Origin: an uncultured Bacilli bacterium
GTDB lineage: Bacteria > Bacillota_I > Bacilli_A > RF39 > UBA660
Length of the DNA: 21,064 bases
Assembly (NCBI GenBank): GCA_910583945.1
Contig: CAJTYF010000026.1
Coordinates: forward strand, 1 to 21,064
Direction of reading: 5' to 3'
In this document: in pieces, positions 8,000-16,614 of the stretch
How the letters are laid out: each line of letters opens with the position of its first letter
Numbering within the stretch: position 1 is the first letter of the stretch
Made by a program: the position numbers and the translations under genes
The notes under the pieces: generated by a model
The model's database searches: none
What the model saw: only the letters and a program-made list of their open reading frames with translations
What the model was told of the DNA's origin: nothing

Positions 8000-8008
8000 A
8001 TTATATCA
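8000..8008 (-). promoter_or_regulatory. Extended -10 promoter of the NifU-like/GGGtGRT operon
   Basis: On the minus strand TGA-TATAAT gives a perfect -10 (8005-8000) with the TGn extension. The -35 match 17 bases upstream (TTTAAG) is poor, as often in extended -10 promoters. Transcription should start near 7993, giving a leader of only about 20 bases before the ATG at 7974. Confidence 0.6.
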
Positions 8009-8116
8009 AATTTTGCTTTTATCTTAAACCCTCTAAATTAAAAACAATAGAAAATGTCTCGTTTTTGTATATCTTTATAACACCATTAACAAAAAATAAC
8101 TGAATATAAATGAAAA

Positions 8117-8179
8117 CTATTTATTTAATTCTTTTAAATCTATATTCATGATTTCTAAATAATCTTTTTCAGCACGCAT
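8117..8179 (-). other. Short open frame, possible decayed gene 3' end
   Basis: Between herA and the NifU-like gene a minus-strand frame reads MRAEKDYLEIMNIDLKELNK and ends in TAG. The frame is open further upstream into the end of herA, giving protein-like residues NLDFLN before the Met, but there is no ribosome site at the ATG. The composition looks like the C-terminus of a real protein, so this may be the remnant of a lost gene. The rest of 8010-8197 shows nothing recognisable. Confidence 0.2.
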
Positions 8180-8197
8180 GTTTAAAAAGTCAAGATT

Positions 8198-8230
8198 AAA
8201 AAAAAGAAACTTATGGTTGATTAGTTTCTT
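8198..8230 (-). terminator. Rho-independent terminator overlapping the herA stop
   Basis: On the minus strand AAGAAACT (8230-8223) pairs perfectly with AGTTTCTT (8211-8204) around an 11-base loop, followed by a run of T (8205-8198). The 5' arm lies inside the last herA codons and the stop codon is in the loop and 3' arm. It is AT-rich, so it may be leaky. Confidence 0.55.
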
Positions 8231-9989
8231 CTTTTTTGTTCACATTCCAAATTTTTGCCACATCACAGTTTGAGGAATATGGAAGTGGATTAGGAAGTTC
8301 AAGACGCATAATCATAGGAATTTTAAAAGCACCTCCGAATCCCACACAACTTCCAGGTTGTAAAGTTTTTTGTTTTTCGATAACGTCTGAAGAAATGTTT
8401 GGTAGCATCTCTTCAATGTATTTTATGTCTTTAGGATGAGTCATTTTAAAGATTAAGAAATTTGAAACTTGGGAAATAACCGTATCAGAAATTTCAACGG
8501 GTCTTTGACTAATGATGCCTAGTAATACACCATATTTTCTTCCTTCTTTAGCAATACGTTCAAAGATATTGTACCCTAATAAATAGGTATCGTTATCGTG
8601 TTGAATGTAACGATGGGCTTCTTCTAAAAAGATATGAAAAGGAATGGATGCTCTTTGTTTTAAGTTTTTAGAAAATTCAAAGAAGAAACGAGACATAATT
8701 TTTACGATTACTTTGGCGTAGGTGTCGTCAATGTCTTCAAGATTAATATTAATGATTTGAGCTTTATGATTGTTTTTTACAACTAAATTGCTAACGTATC
8801 GATCTAATGGAACATAGCCATTGCTTGCAAAGTATTTTCCTACTTTGGTATTTAAAATAGTGTTTAAACGCACTTTTAAAATGATGGCATCGTTATATAA
8901 ATTGGAATTGTTTTGAAATCCTTCACTAATCATTGTAAATTCTAAAGCTCTTGTAAAATCCGCTATGGAATAATTGTATTCTGTTGGCTCTTTCATCTCT
9001 TCATAGGTATCTTCAATGTGTTTTAAGATGTATTCTGTAATTAAAACACTTTCTCCAAAATAACCGTTGGAATCGATTTCAAAGCATTCACTAAAAGTTC
9101 TAGTGTATCCTAACCCAGCAATGGTGCTATCAAAATTAAATTCATTGGTATGACACACTTCAATGATTTGAAAGACTTCATTTTTCTTACGCGCTGTGGT
9201 TTGATTACTAAATAAAATGGCTAATAGTGCTTTAGCAATTAAATGATTCTTAAATTTAACGGATTCAGGCGTATCTTGGCTGAATATTTTAGCTAGTCTA
9301 AGAGTTCTTTCAAGAATGGGTAATTGGCTGTGATTGGTTGCTTGTAATAAAAGGGCGAAATCATCTAGGTTTAAGAGATTTACGGGAATTTGAAGGAGAT
9401 AATCGTCTGGATCAGTTGGATTGGTAGTGATAAATTTATAACTGTAATTCGGATTGATTTTATTAATGCTTCCAAAGGCATTCTTATATTCACCATACGC
9501 ATCAAAAACAAAGATATTCGCGTTGTAAGCAAGCATGTGAGGGTTTGAAAATAAGTTTTGAACAATACGAGCTACCCCACAAGATTTTCCACTTCCAGTG
9601 TTGCCAAAGATTCCTAAATGATTAGATAGTAAGGCATTGATGCTTGGACAAACTTTGTATTCTTTATAAATTGCACTTTTCCCTAAAACAAAAGAAGAAG
9701 CGGATTCGGTTCCGACTAATTCCATGAGTTCAGCACTATTAATAATTCTTACTCTAGAAGAAAGTAAAGGTTTTCTAATGACACCATTCACGTAACGGTC
9801 ATTTATGTATTCACCTAAAAATCTTATTTTCATTTCTTCTTTGTTAAATTCAGTAACTTCTCCTAAGATTCTTTGATCAGGGGCTTCAAAGATCACGTTG
9901 ACATTCATTAAGTCTGTAGAAGCGGTCTCTCCTCCTAAATTTTCAACATGAGCTATACTTTCACCAATATATTTTATTTTTCCAAACAT
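8211..9989 (-). CDS. HerA-like hexameric ATPase (DUF87, FtsK/HerA superfamily)
   Basis: The product has 592 residues. An N-terminal beta-barrel (about 1-85, HAS-barrel-like) precedes a RecA-type ATPase core with Walker A GNTGSGKS at 129-136 and Walker B FVFDAYGEY at about 160-168. The acidic FLEEAHRY block lies around 455 and ISQRPVEIS around 494. These are the HerA hallmarks. HerA proteins form DNA-pumping hexamers; in archaea they work with the NurA nuclease in end resection, and in bacteria many act in defence with nucleases or SIR2. No NurA, SIR2 or nuclease gene lies beside this one. It has its own promoter and a strong ribosome site (AGAGGTG), follows a membrane-protein gene by about 40 bases and ends at a terminator, so it seems largely a single unit. 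A role in DNA repair or chromosome processing is the cautious inference. Confidence 0.88.
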   Translation of the reverse strand: MFGKIKYIGESIAHVENLGGETASTDLMNVNVIFEAPDQRILGEVTEFNKEEMKIRFLGEYINDRYVNGVIRKPLLSSRVRIINSAELMELVGTESASSFVLGKSAIYKEYKVCPSINALLSNHLGIFGNTGSGKSCGVARIVQNLFSNPHMLAYNANIFVFDAYGEYKNAFGSINKINPNYSYKFITTNPTDPDDYLLQIPVNLLNLDDFALLLQATNHSQLPILERTLRLAKIFSQDTPESVKFKNHLIAKALLAILFSNQTTARKKNEVFQIIEVCHTNEFNFDSTIAGLGYTRTFSECFEIDSNGYFGESVLITEYILKHIEDTYEEMKEPTEYNYSIADFTRALEFTMISEGFQNNSNLYNDAIILKVRLNTILNTKVGKYFASNGYVPLDRYVSNLVVKNNHKAQIININLEDIDDTYAKVIVKIMSRFFFEFSKNLKQRASIPFHIFLEEAHRYIQHDNDTYLLGYNIFERIAKEGRKYGVLLGIISQRPVEISDTVISQVSNFLIFKMTHPKDIKYIEEMLPNISSDVIEKQKTLQPGSCVGFGGAFKIPMIMRLELPNPLPYSSNCDVAKIWNVNKKEETNQP

Positions 9990-10018
9990 CGTTCACACCT
10001 CTTTATTTTTTCTATCTA

Positions 10019-10047
10019 AGTATACCATAGGCTATTCGCTTTTTCCA
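10019..10047 (-). promoter_or_regulatory. Probable herA promoter
   Basis: On the minus strand TGG-TATACT (10027-10019) is an extended -10. The -35 candidate TGGAAA (10047-10042) lies 17 bases upstream, inside the last codons of the preceding gene. The start would be near 10012, about 23 bases before the herA ATG. Confidence 0.5.
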
Positions 10048-10883
10048 CTATAAATTTGATACCAATCTTTTAAACGTTCGGAATCGTTTGTCCAATTTTT
10101 TAAGTTATTCCAACTGATGGCAAAAGTTTCTTTCATGGTTTGAAAATCAGTGATGGATTGATTACAGGTGTTTGAATCGTAATCACACACCTTACAGGTT
10201 AAATTTAAGTAATTGGTAATAATTTTTTCTTTTAGTCCGCTGTATTTTCCATTTCCTTCCCTTTCTTTAAAACCGGGGAAAAAGTTTTCAATGTTTGTGT
10301 CTAACGAAAGGGCAATTTTAAGGGTTGCAATTCTGGATTGACTGGATAAATCATTTAAGGTATGCTCTTCTAATTCTTCATTGTAGATTAGGAAATTCAT
10401 GATATTTAGAAAACGGATTTCGATTTCACTTTCGTTTTCTGTTGCATTACTAAACATGCGATTGGTTTTTTTTATGTATTCTAAAATGATAGCTTCAGCG
10501 TTTTGGTTTTTAGTGGCTGGACTTATCATTTCTAGGGATGAAGTTCTAAGTATTTTAGGGGATCCATCTATTATGTTTCCAATTGAAAGACTAATTGTAC
10601 TTCCGATTGTTTCTTCTTCTGTTGGTCTTTTCTCAATTAAATATTCGTTTTTTTGATTGTCTAGAATTAAAAGATAATTTTCTCCTTTATCAATGATGGT
10701 AGCGGTTAGGGTTTCTTCTTTCGTTTCTCCGATATGTTTACTTTTATTAAGGGTTGTAATAACCATATAAAGGGTAAAAATGAGAAGTAGAACCCCCGCT
10801 ATTTTATAGAGCGTACTAAAACGAATGCTTTTAAAGAAGTTTTTCAGTTCATTTAGTTTTCTTTTTAGTTTTTTCTTATTCAT
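10032..10883 (-). CDS. Unknown membrane-anchored protein, one N-terminal transmembrane helix
   Basis: I do not recognise the family. The product has 283 residues, with a very basic N-terminus (MNKKKLKRKL), one transmembrane helix at about 25-45 (LYKIAGVLLLIFTLYMVITTL), then a mostly hydrophilic region. By the positive-inside rule the bulk lies outside the cell. Residues about 58-110 are rich in beta strands, and 125-283 look alpha-helical. Three cysteines, C230, C233 and C240 (CKVCDYDSNTC), could form a disulfide or bind metal. The gene begins 7 bases after the gatB stop and is probably the last gene of the tRNA-charging operon, although its function need not be related. It is a possible sensor, anchor or wall-associated protein. 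Confidence 0.7.
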   Translation of the reverse strand: MNKKKLKRKLNELKNFFKSIRFSTLYKIAGVLLLIFTLYMVITTLNKSKHIGETKEETLTATIIDKGENYLLILDNQKNEYLIEKRPTEEETIGSTISLSIGNIIDGSPKILRTSSLEMISPATKNQNAEAIILEYIKKTNRMFSNATENESEIEIRFLNIMNFLIYNEELEEHTLNDLSSQSRIATLKIALSLDTNIENFFPGFKEREGNGKYSGLKEKIITNYLNLTCKVCDYDSNTCNQSITDFQTMKETFAISWNNLKNWTNDSERLKDWYQIYSGKSE

Positions 10884-10890
10884 TCTATTC

Positions 10891-12321
10891 CTACTTCTCT
10901 AATTTTTCTTTTAATATTTCTTTGGTTAATACAGGATTGGCTTTTCCACGTGTATTTTTCATGACTTGCCCAACGAAGAAATCAAAGAGATTGGTTTTAC
11001 CTTTTCTATAATCGTTTACTTGTGATTCGTTTTCTTTTAATATTTGATTAATTAAACTTTCTAATTCTTCTTTATCAGAGATTTGGGCATTTTCGCCACT
11101 GATAAAGTTTTTAGGTTCTTTCTTTTCTTCTAAGGCTTTATAGAAAACTTCTTTTGCCAGTTTAGAAGATAACGTCCCTTTATTTATTTCGTCAATAATT
11201 TGTTTTAACAAATTTGGTGTTAAATAAAAATCTTTTAAATTTATTTCTTCTTTGTTAATGTACCCTAATATTTGAGTGGTTAACCAATTGGCAGCGGTTT
11301 TTACTTCTATTCCAAGACTGATACACTTTTCAAAATATTCGGCATAGTCACGTTCTTTGACAATAACCCCTGCGTCGTATTCACTAAGTCCATATTCGGT
11401 TACGTATTTTTCTTTTCTTTGGTTCGCTAAAAGAGGGATTTCTTTTCTTATTTCATCTAGCCATTCTGCATCAATTTTAAATTTTGGTAAGTTTGGGTCA
11501 ACAAAGTATTTATAATCTAAAGCATCGGCTTTGCTACGCATTCTAATCGTTGTACCCGTTTCTTCATCAAATCTTCGCGTTTCTTGTACAACTTCATCAT
11601 ACCTTCCTTGATCTTTTAGCTCACTTTGTCTTTTTATTTCATAACAAATGGCCTCATAAACGTTACTGAAGGAATTGATGTTTTTCATTTCGACTTTAGT
11701 ACCTAATTCGGTAGCGTCTTCATCCATGATTGAAACATTCACATCACATCTTATTTGCCCTTTTTTGGTATCGGCTTCAGAAACGTCACAATATTTATAA
11801 ATGCTACGCATTGTTTCTAGGAAGGCAACGGCTTCTTCGGGACTATTGATACAAGGTTCTGTTACTAATTCCAGTAATGGTACACCCGCTCTATTATAAT
11901 CAATATTCGTGGTATCATAAAAGTGATCAAGGCTTGCTGCGTCTTCTTCTAAGTGAATATCATGAATATAGATTTTCTTTTTTTCACCATTACATTCTAT
12001 TTCGACAAAACCATTAATTCCTACTGGTGCATCCATTTGGGTGATCTGATACCCTTTTGGCAAATCGGGATAGTAGTAGTTTTTACGATCAAAATACATG
12101 TATTCGGGTTGAGTACAGTTTAGTGCCATACTCATCATTAAGGCATCATGAACACATTTTTTATTTACAACTGGAAGCGTTCCTGGTAAGGCTAAATCTA
12201 AGTATGTAATGTTTTCATTTGGCACTTCATTATATGAATTTTTGGCACTTGAAAATACTTTAGAATTACTTTTTAATTCACAGTGCATCTCAAGTCCAAT
12301 TACAGCTTTATATTTACTCAT
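10891..12321 (-). CDS. gatB: Asp-tRNA(Asn)/Glu-tRNA(Gln) amidotransferase subunit B
   Basis: The 476-residue length is normal. The N-terminal catalytic cradle is clear (GLEMHCELKSNSKVFSS near residue 10, later YYYPDLPKGYQITQ and a cluster around the RAGVPLLELVTEP segment), followed by the helical GatB middle region and the C-terminal YqeY-like tail domain (about 330-476), which grips the tRNA. GatB phosphorylates the misacylated Glu- or Asp-tRNA and uses ammonia from GatA to make Gln- or Asn-tRNA. The ATG overlaps the end of gatA by 8 bases, with AAGGAGGT just before it, so the subunits are translationally coupled. Because an AsnRS is encoded in the same operon, the main product is probably Gln-tRNA(Gln). 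Confidence 0.97.
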   Translation of the reverse strand: MSKYKAVIGLEMHCELKSNSKVFSSAKNSYNEVPNENITYLDLALPGTLPVVNKKCVHDALMMSMALNCTQPEYMYFDRKNYYYPDLPKGYQITQMDAPVGINGFVEIECNGEKKKIYIHDIHLEEDAASLDHFYDTTNIDYNRAGVPLLELVTEPCINSPEEAVAFLETMRSIYKYCDVSEADTKKGQIRCDVNVSIMDEDATELGTKVEMKNINSFSNVYEAICYEIKRQSELKDQGRYDEVVQETRRFDEETGTTIRMRSKADALDYKYFVDPNLPKFKIDAEWLDEIRKEIPLLANQRKEKYVTEYGLSEYDAGVIVKERDYAEYFEKCISLGIEVKTAANWLTTQILGYINKEEINLKDFYLTPNLLKQIIDEINKGTLSSKLAKEVFYKALEEKKEPKNFISGENAQISDKEELESLINQILKENESQVNDYRKGKTNLFDFFVGQVMKNTRGKANPVLTKEILKEKLEK

Positions 12322-13768
12322 GATTTACCTCCTTCGCGATTTGATTTTTATAGCCCATTTTACTTTCTAAAGCATAGGCAATTTTTAAGACCGTTTCATC
12401 ATTGTAACAATTTCCTGTGATGTTTAAAGCAACGGGTAGATTATTAATAAATCCATCAGGGATGGTGATAGATGGAAATCCGCCAAAGTTTCCAATTTGT
12501 AAATGTTCTTCTAGAACCTCCGTATCTCGAGATAAAATATCTTTATCACCATCTAAGTGTTTGGCTGGTCCTGTTCCTACGGGTAGAATGACCGCGTCAT
12601 AGGTTTCGAATAATTGTTTCCAAGTATCAACCAAAAGTCTTCTCACTCTTTGGGCATTTTTAAAGTATCTTTCTTGATTTTCTTTTTGTAAGATGTATGA
12701 ACCGATGACAAAACGTCTTTTAATAAGGGGTGAAAAACCATGGGTGCGGTGATCCATCATCATTTCCATTACGTTTTTCCCTTCTCCTCTTGGACCAAAG
12801 ATAATGCCCGTTAAGTTAGACATATTACTGGTTGCTTCCGCACAAGAAATGGCGACATACACACTTGGTAAGGCTTCTAAAAGATTTTGATCTACGCTTA
12901 CTTCTTCTATTTCCATTCCTAGTTCCTTGCAAACTTTTGTTTTTTCTTTAAAGTTTTCTAAGTGTTTTTTTAGTTCATCAGAGGGATTTGGGTAATTTTC
13001 AATATTACAAAGTTCTTTTATGTAACAACATTTTAAACCTTTTACCTCATCTTTTACGTGTTCATATAAATGAATGTCTTTTGAGTCCCAAGAGGTCATG
13101 TCTTTTGAGTCAATGCCTTTCATATTATCGATAACAATGGCGGCATCGGCAACGCTACGCGTTAACACACCACAATGATCTAAACTGGAAGCAAAAGGAA
13201 ATACCCCAAATCTAGAAATCATGCCATAAGTAGGTTTGTACCCTACAATCCCACAATAAGCTGCAGGTTTTCGAATGGAATCCCCTGTGTCACTTCCAAG
13301 AGCATACGGATAAACGCCAGCGGCGACAGCACAAGCGGATCCAGCACTAGATCCCGCACACATACGTGTAGGATTCCAAGGATTTTTGACAATACCCGTA
13401 TGACCAGTTGTACCCGTTCCACCCATTCCAAATTCATCTAAAACGGTTTTATTTACTGGTACTGCCCCAACATTTAAAAGTTTTTCTACAGCGGTAGCAT
13501 TAAATATCGGAACATAGTCTTTTAAAGTATTGGAAGACCCCGTTGACAGGATATCTTTAGTAGAATAATTATCTTTAATGCCAAAAGGGATGCCTGACAA
13601 TGGATTATCCGTTATTTCTGTTGCTTTAGCTTCATCTAAAATGGTCACAAATGCATTGTATTTTTCTTGTACTTCATGAGATTTTTTTAAAGATTCCCCA
13701 ATCAGTTCTTGACTTGTTACCTTGTTATCTTTTAAAAGTTCATGTAATTCTTCGATGGTTTGATTCAT
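12314..13768 (-). CDS. gatA: Asp-tRNA(Asn)/Glu-tRNA(Gln) amidotransferase subunit A
   Basis: The 484-residue protein is an amidase-signature enzyme. The catalytic triad is visible: K65 in GIPFGIKDN, the cis-Ser near 140 in AGSSAGSA, and the nucleophile Ser at 164 in LGSDTGDSIRKPA. It hydrolyses glutamine and channels ammonia to GatB. Two positions differ from the common form: GSSGGS is GSSAGS, and TGGSIRQPA is TGDSIRKPA. The TGDSxRKPA form may be a lineage marker of the Erysipelotrichia/Mollicutes side of Firmicutes; that is my recollection, not a search result. The triad itself is intact. The start overlaps the gatC stop by one base (TAATG), and AGGAGGTGA lies inside the end of gatC. Confidence 0.97.
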   Translation of the reverse strand: MNQTIEELHELLKDNKVTSQELIGESLKKSHEVQEKYNAFVTILDEAKATEITDNPLSGIPFGIKDNYSTKDILSTGSSNTLKDYVPIFNATAVEKLLNVGAVPVNKTVLDEFGMGGTGTTGHTGIVKNPWNPTRMCAGSSAGSACAVAAGVYPYALGSDTGDSIRKPAAYCGIVGYKPTYGMISRFGVFPFASSLDHCGVLTRSVADAAIVIDNMKGIDSKDMTSWDSKDIHLYEHVKDEVKGLKCCYIKELCNIENYPNPSDELKKHLENFKEKTKVCKELGMEIEEVSVDQNLLEALPSVYVAISCAEATSNMSNLTGIIFGPRGEGKNVMEMMMDHRTHGFSPLIKRRFVIGSYILQKENQERYFKNAQRVRRLLVDTWKQLFETYDAVILPVGTGPAKHLDGDKDILSRDTEVLEEHLQIGNFGGFPSITIPDGFINNLPVALNITGNCYNDETVLKIAYALESKMGYKNQIAKEVNHE

Positions 13769-14070
13769 TAATTGTCACCTCCTACTACTTTCGGTACTTC
13801 TACTTCTCTTCCTTCGGTTTTTTTACAATTTCTTAAAGCGTCTTCTATACTAATAGATTCGGTTGCTTCATCTTCCCTTAATGTAAAAGTAAAATCGTCT
13901 AGACAATGGGTCATAGGTTCTACTTCTTTAATATTTTCAATATTTTCTACTTTTTTTAAGGTTTCATCAATGATATTAAATTCATCGACTACCATTTGAT
14001 TTTCTTCTCGACTTAATCCGATTAGCAATTTAGTGGCTAAGTCATCAACAAGGTCGCTAGTAAAATTCAT
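13768..14070 (-). CDS. gatC: Asp-tRNA(Asn)/Glu-tRNA(Gln) amidotransferase subunit C
   Basis: The product has 100 residues, the usual size of GatC. The N-terminal helices (LVDDLATKLLIGLSREE, then DEFNIIDETLKKVENI) and the central VEPMTH motif (about 50-55; typical GatC reads V.P..H) support the call. The tail is more divergent. GatC is a small belt that wraps GatA and GatB and stabilises the complex. The ribosome site AAGGAA precedes the ATG. The gene is immediately upstream of and overlaps gatA by one base, matching the common CAB order. Confidence 0.9.
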   Translation of the reverse strand: MNFTSDLVDDLATKLLIGLSREENQMVVDEFNIIDETLKKVENIENIKEVEPMTHCLDDFTFTLREDEATESISIEDALRNCKKTEGREVEVPKVVGGDN

Positions 14071-14085
14071 TTCTATTCCTTCTTT

Positions 14086-14671
14086 CTATTTTAATATTCT
14101 TTTTCTAATACTTCCTTCCTCTTCTAAAGGAAAAAAGTTCTTATAAGGATCGAGGGCATTTATGTTTAATGTTAAAACTTCAAAATAATGAGCTATAGTA
14201 CAATCTTTATTGATTACTTCATAATTACTAAATTCGTATTTTCCTTCCCATATTCGTTTTCTACAAGGAGCACCATTTTTCCAATAAGAGTTTATTTTTC
14301 TTCTTCTTCCAAATAATTCACAATAATCATAAGGAAATTTCCCATTAAATAAAGTCATCATCAACTCTTCACAAGTTTGTTCATCCAATACTTTGTCAAA
14401 ACCAAAGTAATTTAAGAGCGGAGATAGCCAGACTGTTTTTTCTGGTAACAAACCAATTTGAGCGGTTGTAACATTATTTTTATTAATATAAGGATAATTG
14501 GGTGTTTCATAATTAATATCCCATTATATTTGTAGATAAAGAAGCATTTTGAAGATTTAAATGTTCTTCAGTTCCGAAAATAATATTTCTTGTTTTTAAA
14601 AGATTGCCCGCCATTAAATAAGCAACTTGACTAAAGTACATATTTTCTCGAGATAAATTTATTCTTTTCAT
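14086..14671 (-). pseudogene. Unknown gene broken by a single-base frameshift
   Basis: An ATG at 14671, 7 bases after the aspS stop, opens a frame of 52 residues that ends at TAA (14515-14513). A second frame, open from 14523, runs to TAA at 14088-14086. Removing one G from the GGG run at about 14520-14522 joins them into one protein of about 194 residues across the junction NIM-DINYETPNY. The second part contains many aromatic residues and a CEELMMTLFNGKFPYDYCELFGRR-type region, cut here for length; I do not recognise the family. The gene lies inside the operon between aspS and gatC. It is either a real pseudogene, an assembly or sequencing indel at a G run, or less likely a programmed +1 shift. 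The internal ATG at 14451 could allow a shorter product, but no good ribosome site precedes it. Confidence 0.72.
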
Positions 14672-14678
14672 TTACGTT

Positions 14679-16439
14679 CTATTCTTCCTCTTTTTTAACA
14701 ATACTTATTCCTAATTCCTGTAATTGGTTTTCTGAAACTAAACTTGGAGCTTCACTCATTAAGTCACTAGCACTTTGGGTTTTAGGGAAGGCTACGACAT
14801 CTTTTATGTCATTTGTTCCAGTTAAGACCATAATTAGTCTTTCTAATCCTGGAGCAATGCCGGCATGAGGTGGAACGCCATATTTGAAGGCTTCTAGGAC
14901 AAAACCAAATCTTTCCTGTGCTTCTTCATCACTAATACTTAAAGCTTTAAAAATTTTGGCTAAATCTTCTCTTTTATGGTTACGTACACCCCCGCTTGCG
15001 AGTTCATACCCATTAATCACTAAGTCATAACTTCTAGAAATGCAATGTTCTGGGTCGCTGATGGTATTGATGTCTCTAACCATGGTGAATGGATTATGTT
15101 CAGCTTTCCATCTTCCTTCAGTTTCGGAATATTCAAAGAAAGGAAAATCTGTAATCCATAAGAAGTTTAATTTTGTTTCATCAATTAAATTTAGTTCTTT
15201 TGCAATTTTATTTCTTAAGGCTCCTAAAGCAGCGTAGACTATCTTTTTGGTATCGGCGACGATTAAAATTAAGTCGTTGTTTTCAATATGATACTTTTCT
15301 TTCATTTCTGCTAATTTTTCATCTTCTAAATTTTTGGCAATGACACCATTAAAAGTATCGTTATCGTATTTTAACCAAGCAAGCCCTTTGGCTCCATAGA
15401 TTTTTACAAAGTCCGTTAAGTGTTCGACATCACTTCTTGAGTATTTATCGCCATTATTTTTGATAATTAAACATTTGATAATTCCACCTTTTTCGACGGC
15501 GTTTCTAAAGACATTCATTTGAGTGTCTCGTAAGATTTCTGTTAAATCTAATAATTCCATTTCAAAACGGGTATCGGGTTTATCGGAACCAAATCTATCC
15601 ATGGCTTCCTGATAAGTCATTCTAGGGAAGTCAGGTAAATCAATATTTTTTACATCTTTAACGATTTTTTTAATCATTCCCTCTGTAACATTCCAGATAT
15701 CTTCTTCTTCGGCAAAACTCATTTCTAAGTCAATTTGGGTAAATTCAGGTTGCCTATCAGCACGTAGGTCCTCATCACGAAAACTTCTCGCAATTTGATA
15801 ATACTTTTCAAAACCTGAGACCATTAAAAGTTGTTTGAATATTTGGGGACTTTGTGGTAAGGCATAGAAAGAACCTTTATTAATTCTTGAAGGCACTAGA
15901 TAATCTCTTGCTCCTTCAGGAGTTGATTTACATAAAATAGGCGTTTCAATTTCAATAAAACCTAAGTTATTTAAATAATCTCGCACACTCTTACAGACTT
16001 GATGACGAATTAAGATATTTTCTTTTAATTTGTCACGTCTTAAATCTAAATAACGGTATTTTAATGCGACGTTTTCATTGACTTCTGTTTCGTTATCGTA
16101 CACGTTAAAAGGAAGTGTTTCACACTCACTTAATATTTCTAAATGTTCAACCATTAACTCGACTTCACCAGTTTCTATTTTCGGGTTAATCATCTCTTCT
16201 GTTCGTGCGATTAAGTTTCCTGTTACTTTAATGCAATATTCATTTTTTAAAGATTCCGCTAAACTAAAATCATCCTTTAAAAAACTTTTATTGAAAACTA
16301 CTTGTAAAAAACCAGAACGGTCTCTTAAATCAACGAATATGACCCCTCCCATATCTCTTCTTTTATTAACCCATCCATAGACGGTGTATTCTTGATTGAT
16401 ATCTTTTTTTCTAAATTCTCCATTGTTATATTTTTTCAT
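14679..16439 (-). CDS. aspS: Aspartyl-tRNA synthetase
   Basis: The 586-residue length is typical of bacterial AspRS. The N-terminal OB fold (about 1-110) has GWVNKRRDMGG at 22-32. The class II core shows QSPQ at 196-199, motif 2 FRDEDLR at 220-226, the inserted GAD domain (about 285-405) and motif 3 GIAPGLERL at about 527-535. It charges tRNA-Asp with aspartate. At the position where non-discriminating AspRS has His (RRRDH) and discriminating enzymes usually have Leu, this protein has Met30. That fits a discriminating enzyme, as expected with a separate AsnRS upstream; this is inference. AGAGGAGA precedes the ATG. It is the fifth gene of the T-box operon. Confidence 0.98.
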   Translation of the reverse strand: MKKYNNGEFRKKDINQEYTVYGWVNKRRDMGGVIFVDLRDRSGFLQVVFNKSFLKDDFSLAESLKNEYCIKVTGNLIARTEEMINPKIETGEVELMVEHLEILSECETLPFNVYDNETEVNENVALKYRYLDLRRDKLKENILIRHQVCKSVRDYLNNLGFIEIETPILCKSTPEGARDYLVPSRINKGSFYALPQSPQIFKQLLMVSGFEKYYQIARSFRDEDLRADRQPEFTQIDLEMSFAEEEDIWNVTEGMIKKIVKDVKNIDLPDFPRMTYQEAMDRFGSDKPDTRFEMELLDLTEILRDTQMNVFRNAVEKGGIIKCLIIKNNGDKYSRSDVEHLTDFVKIYGAKGLAWLKYDNDTFNGVIAKNLEDEKLAEMKEKYHIENNDLILIVADTKKIVYAALGALRNKIAKELNLIDETKLNFLWITDFPFFEYSETEGRWKAEHNPFTMVRDINTISDPEHCISRSYDLVINGYELASGGVRNHKREDLAKIFKALSISDEEAQERFGFVLEAFKYGVPPHAGIAPGLERLIMVLTGTNDIKDVVAFPKTQSASDLMSEAPSLVSENQLQELGISIVKKEEE

Positions 16440-16479
16440 TTTTTTCTCCTCTTTTTGTTATTTATATTGTTTTACTTTT

Positions 16480-16614
16480 TTAATTCCTCTTCTTTCCATA
16501 GTAAATACCATGCTCATCTGCATAGGTTGTAATTGTATCTAAATGATTTTTACCAGGTAATAAGGGAATAATTTCGCCCTCAGGTGAACACCAGCCACAT
16601 TTTGATCGATCCAT
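16480..16614 (-). CDS. 44-residue CxxC protein, unknown function
   Basis: The ATG at 16614 directly follows the TAA of the preceding gene (TAAATG), so it is probably translated by reinitiation. The product begins MDRSKCGWCSPEG, with a CGWC pair at 6-9, then a short neutral stretch and a basic end (GKKRN). A single CxxC can bind metal only as half a site, so a dimer or a redox role are both possible. About 40 bases separate its stop from aspS. The conserved-looking protein composition and exact coupling support a real gene. Confidence 0.55.
   Translation of the reverse strand: MDRSKCGWCSPEGEIIPLLPGKNHLDTITTYADEHGIYYGKKRN

Noticed and set aside
7972..8001. Longer start of the NifU-like protein at 8001
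   Set aside because: That ATG is part of the promoter -10 (TATAATG), so it lies upstream of the predicted transcript start, and the good ribosome site precedes 7974.
8211..10883. HerA-based anti-phage defence system
   Set aside because: No nuclease, SIR2 or NurA gene is adjacent; the neighbours are a membrane protein and housekeeping genes, so only an orphan HerA is claimed.
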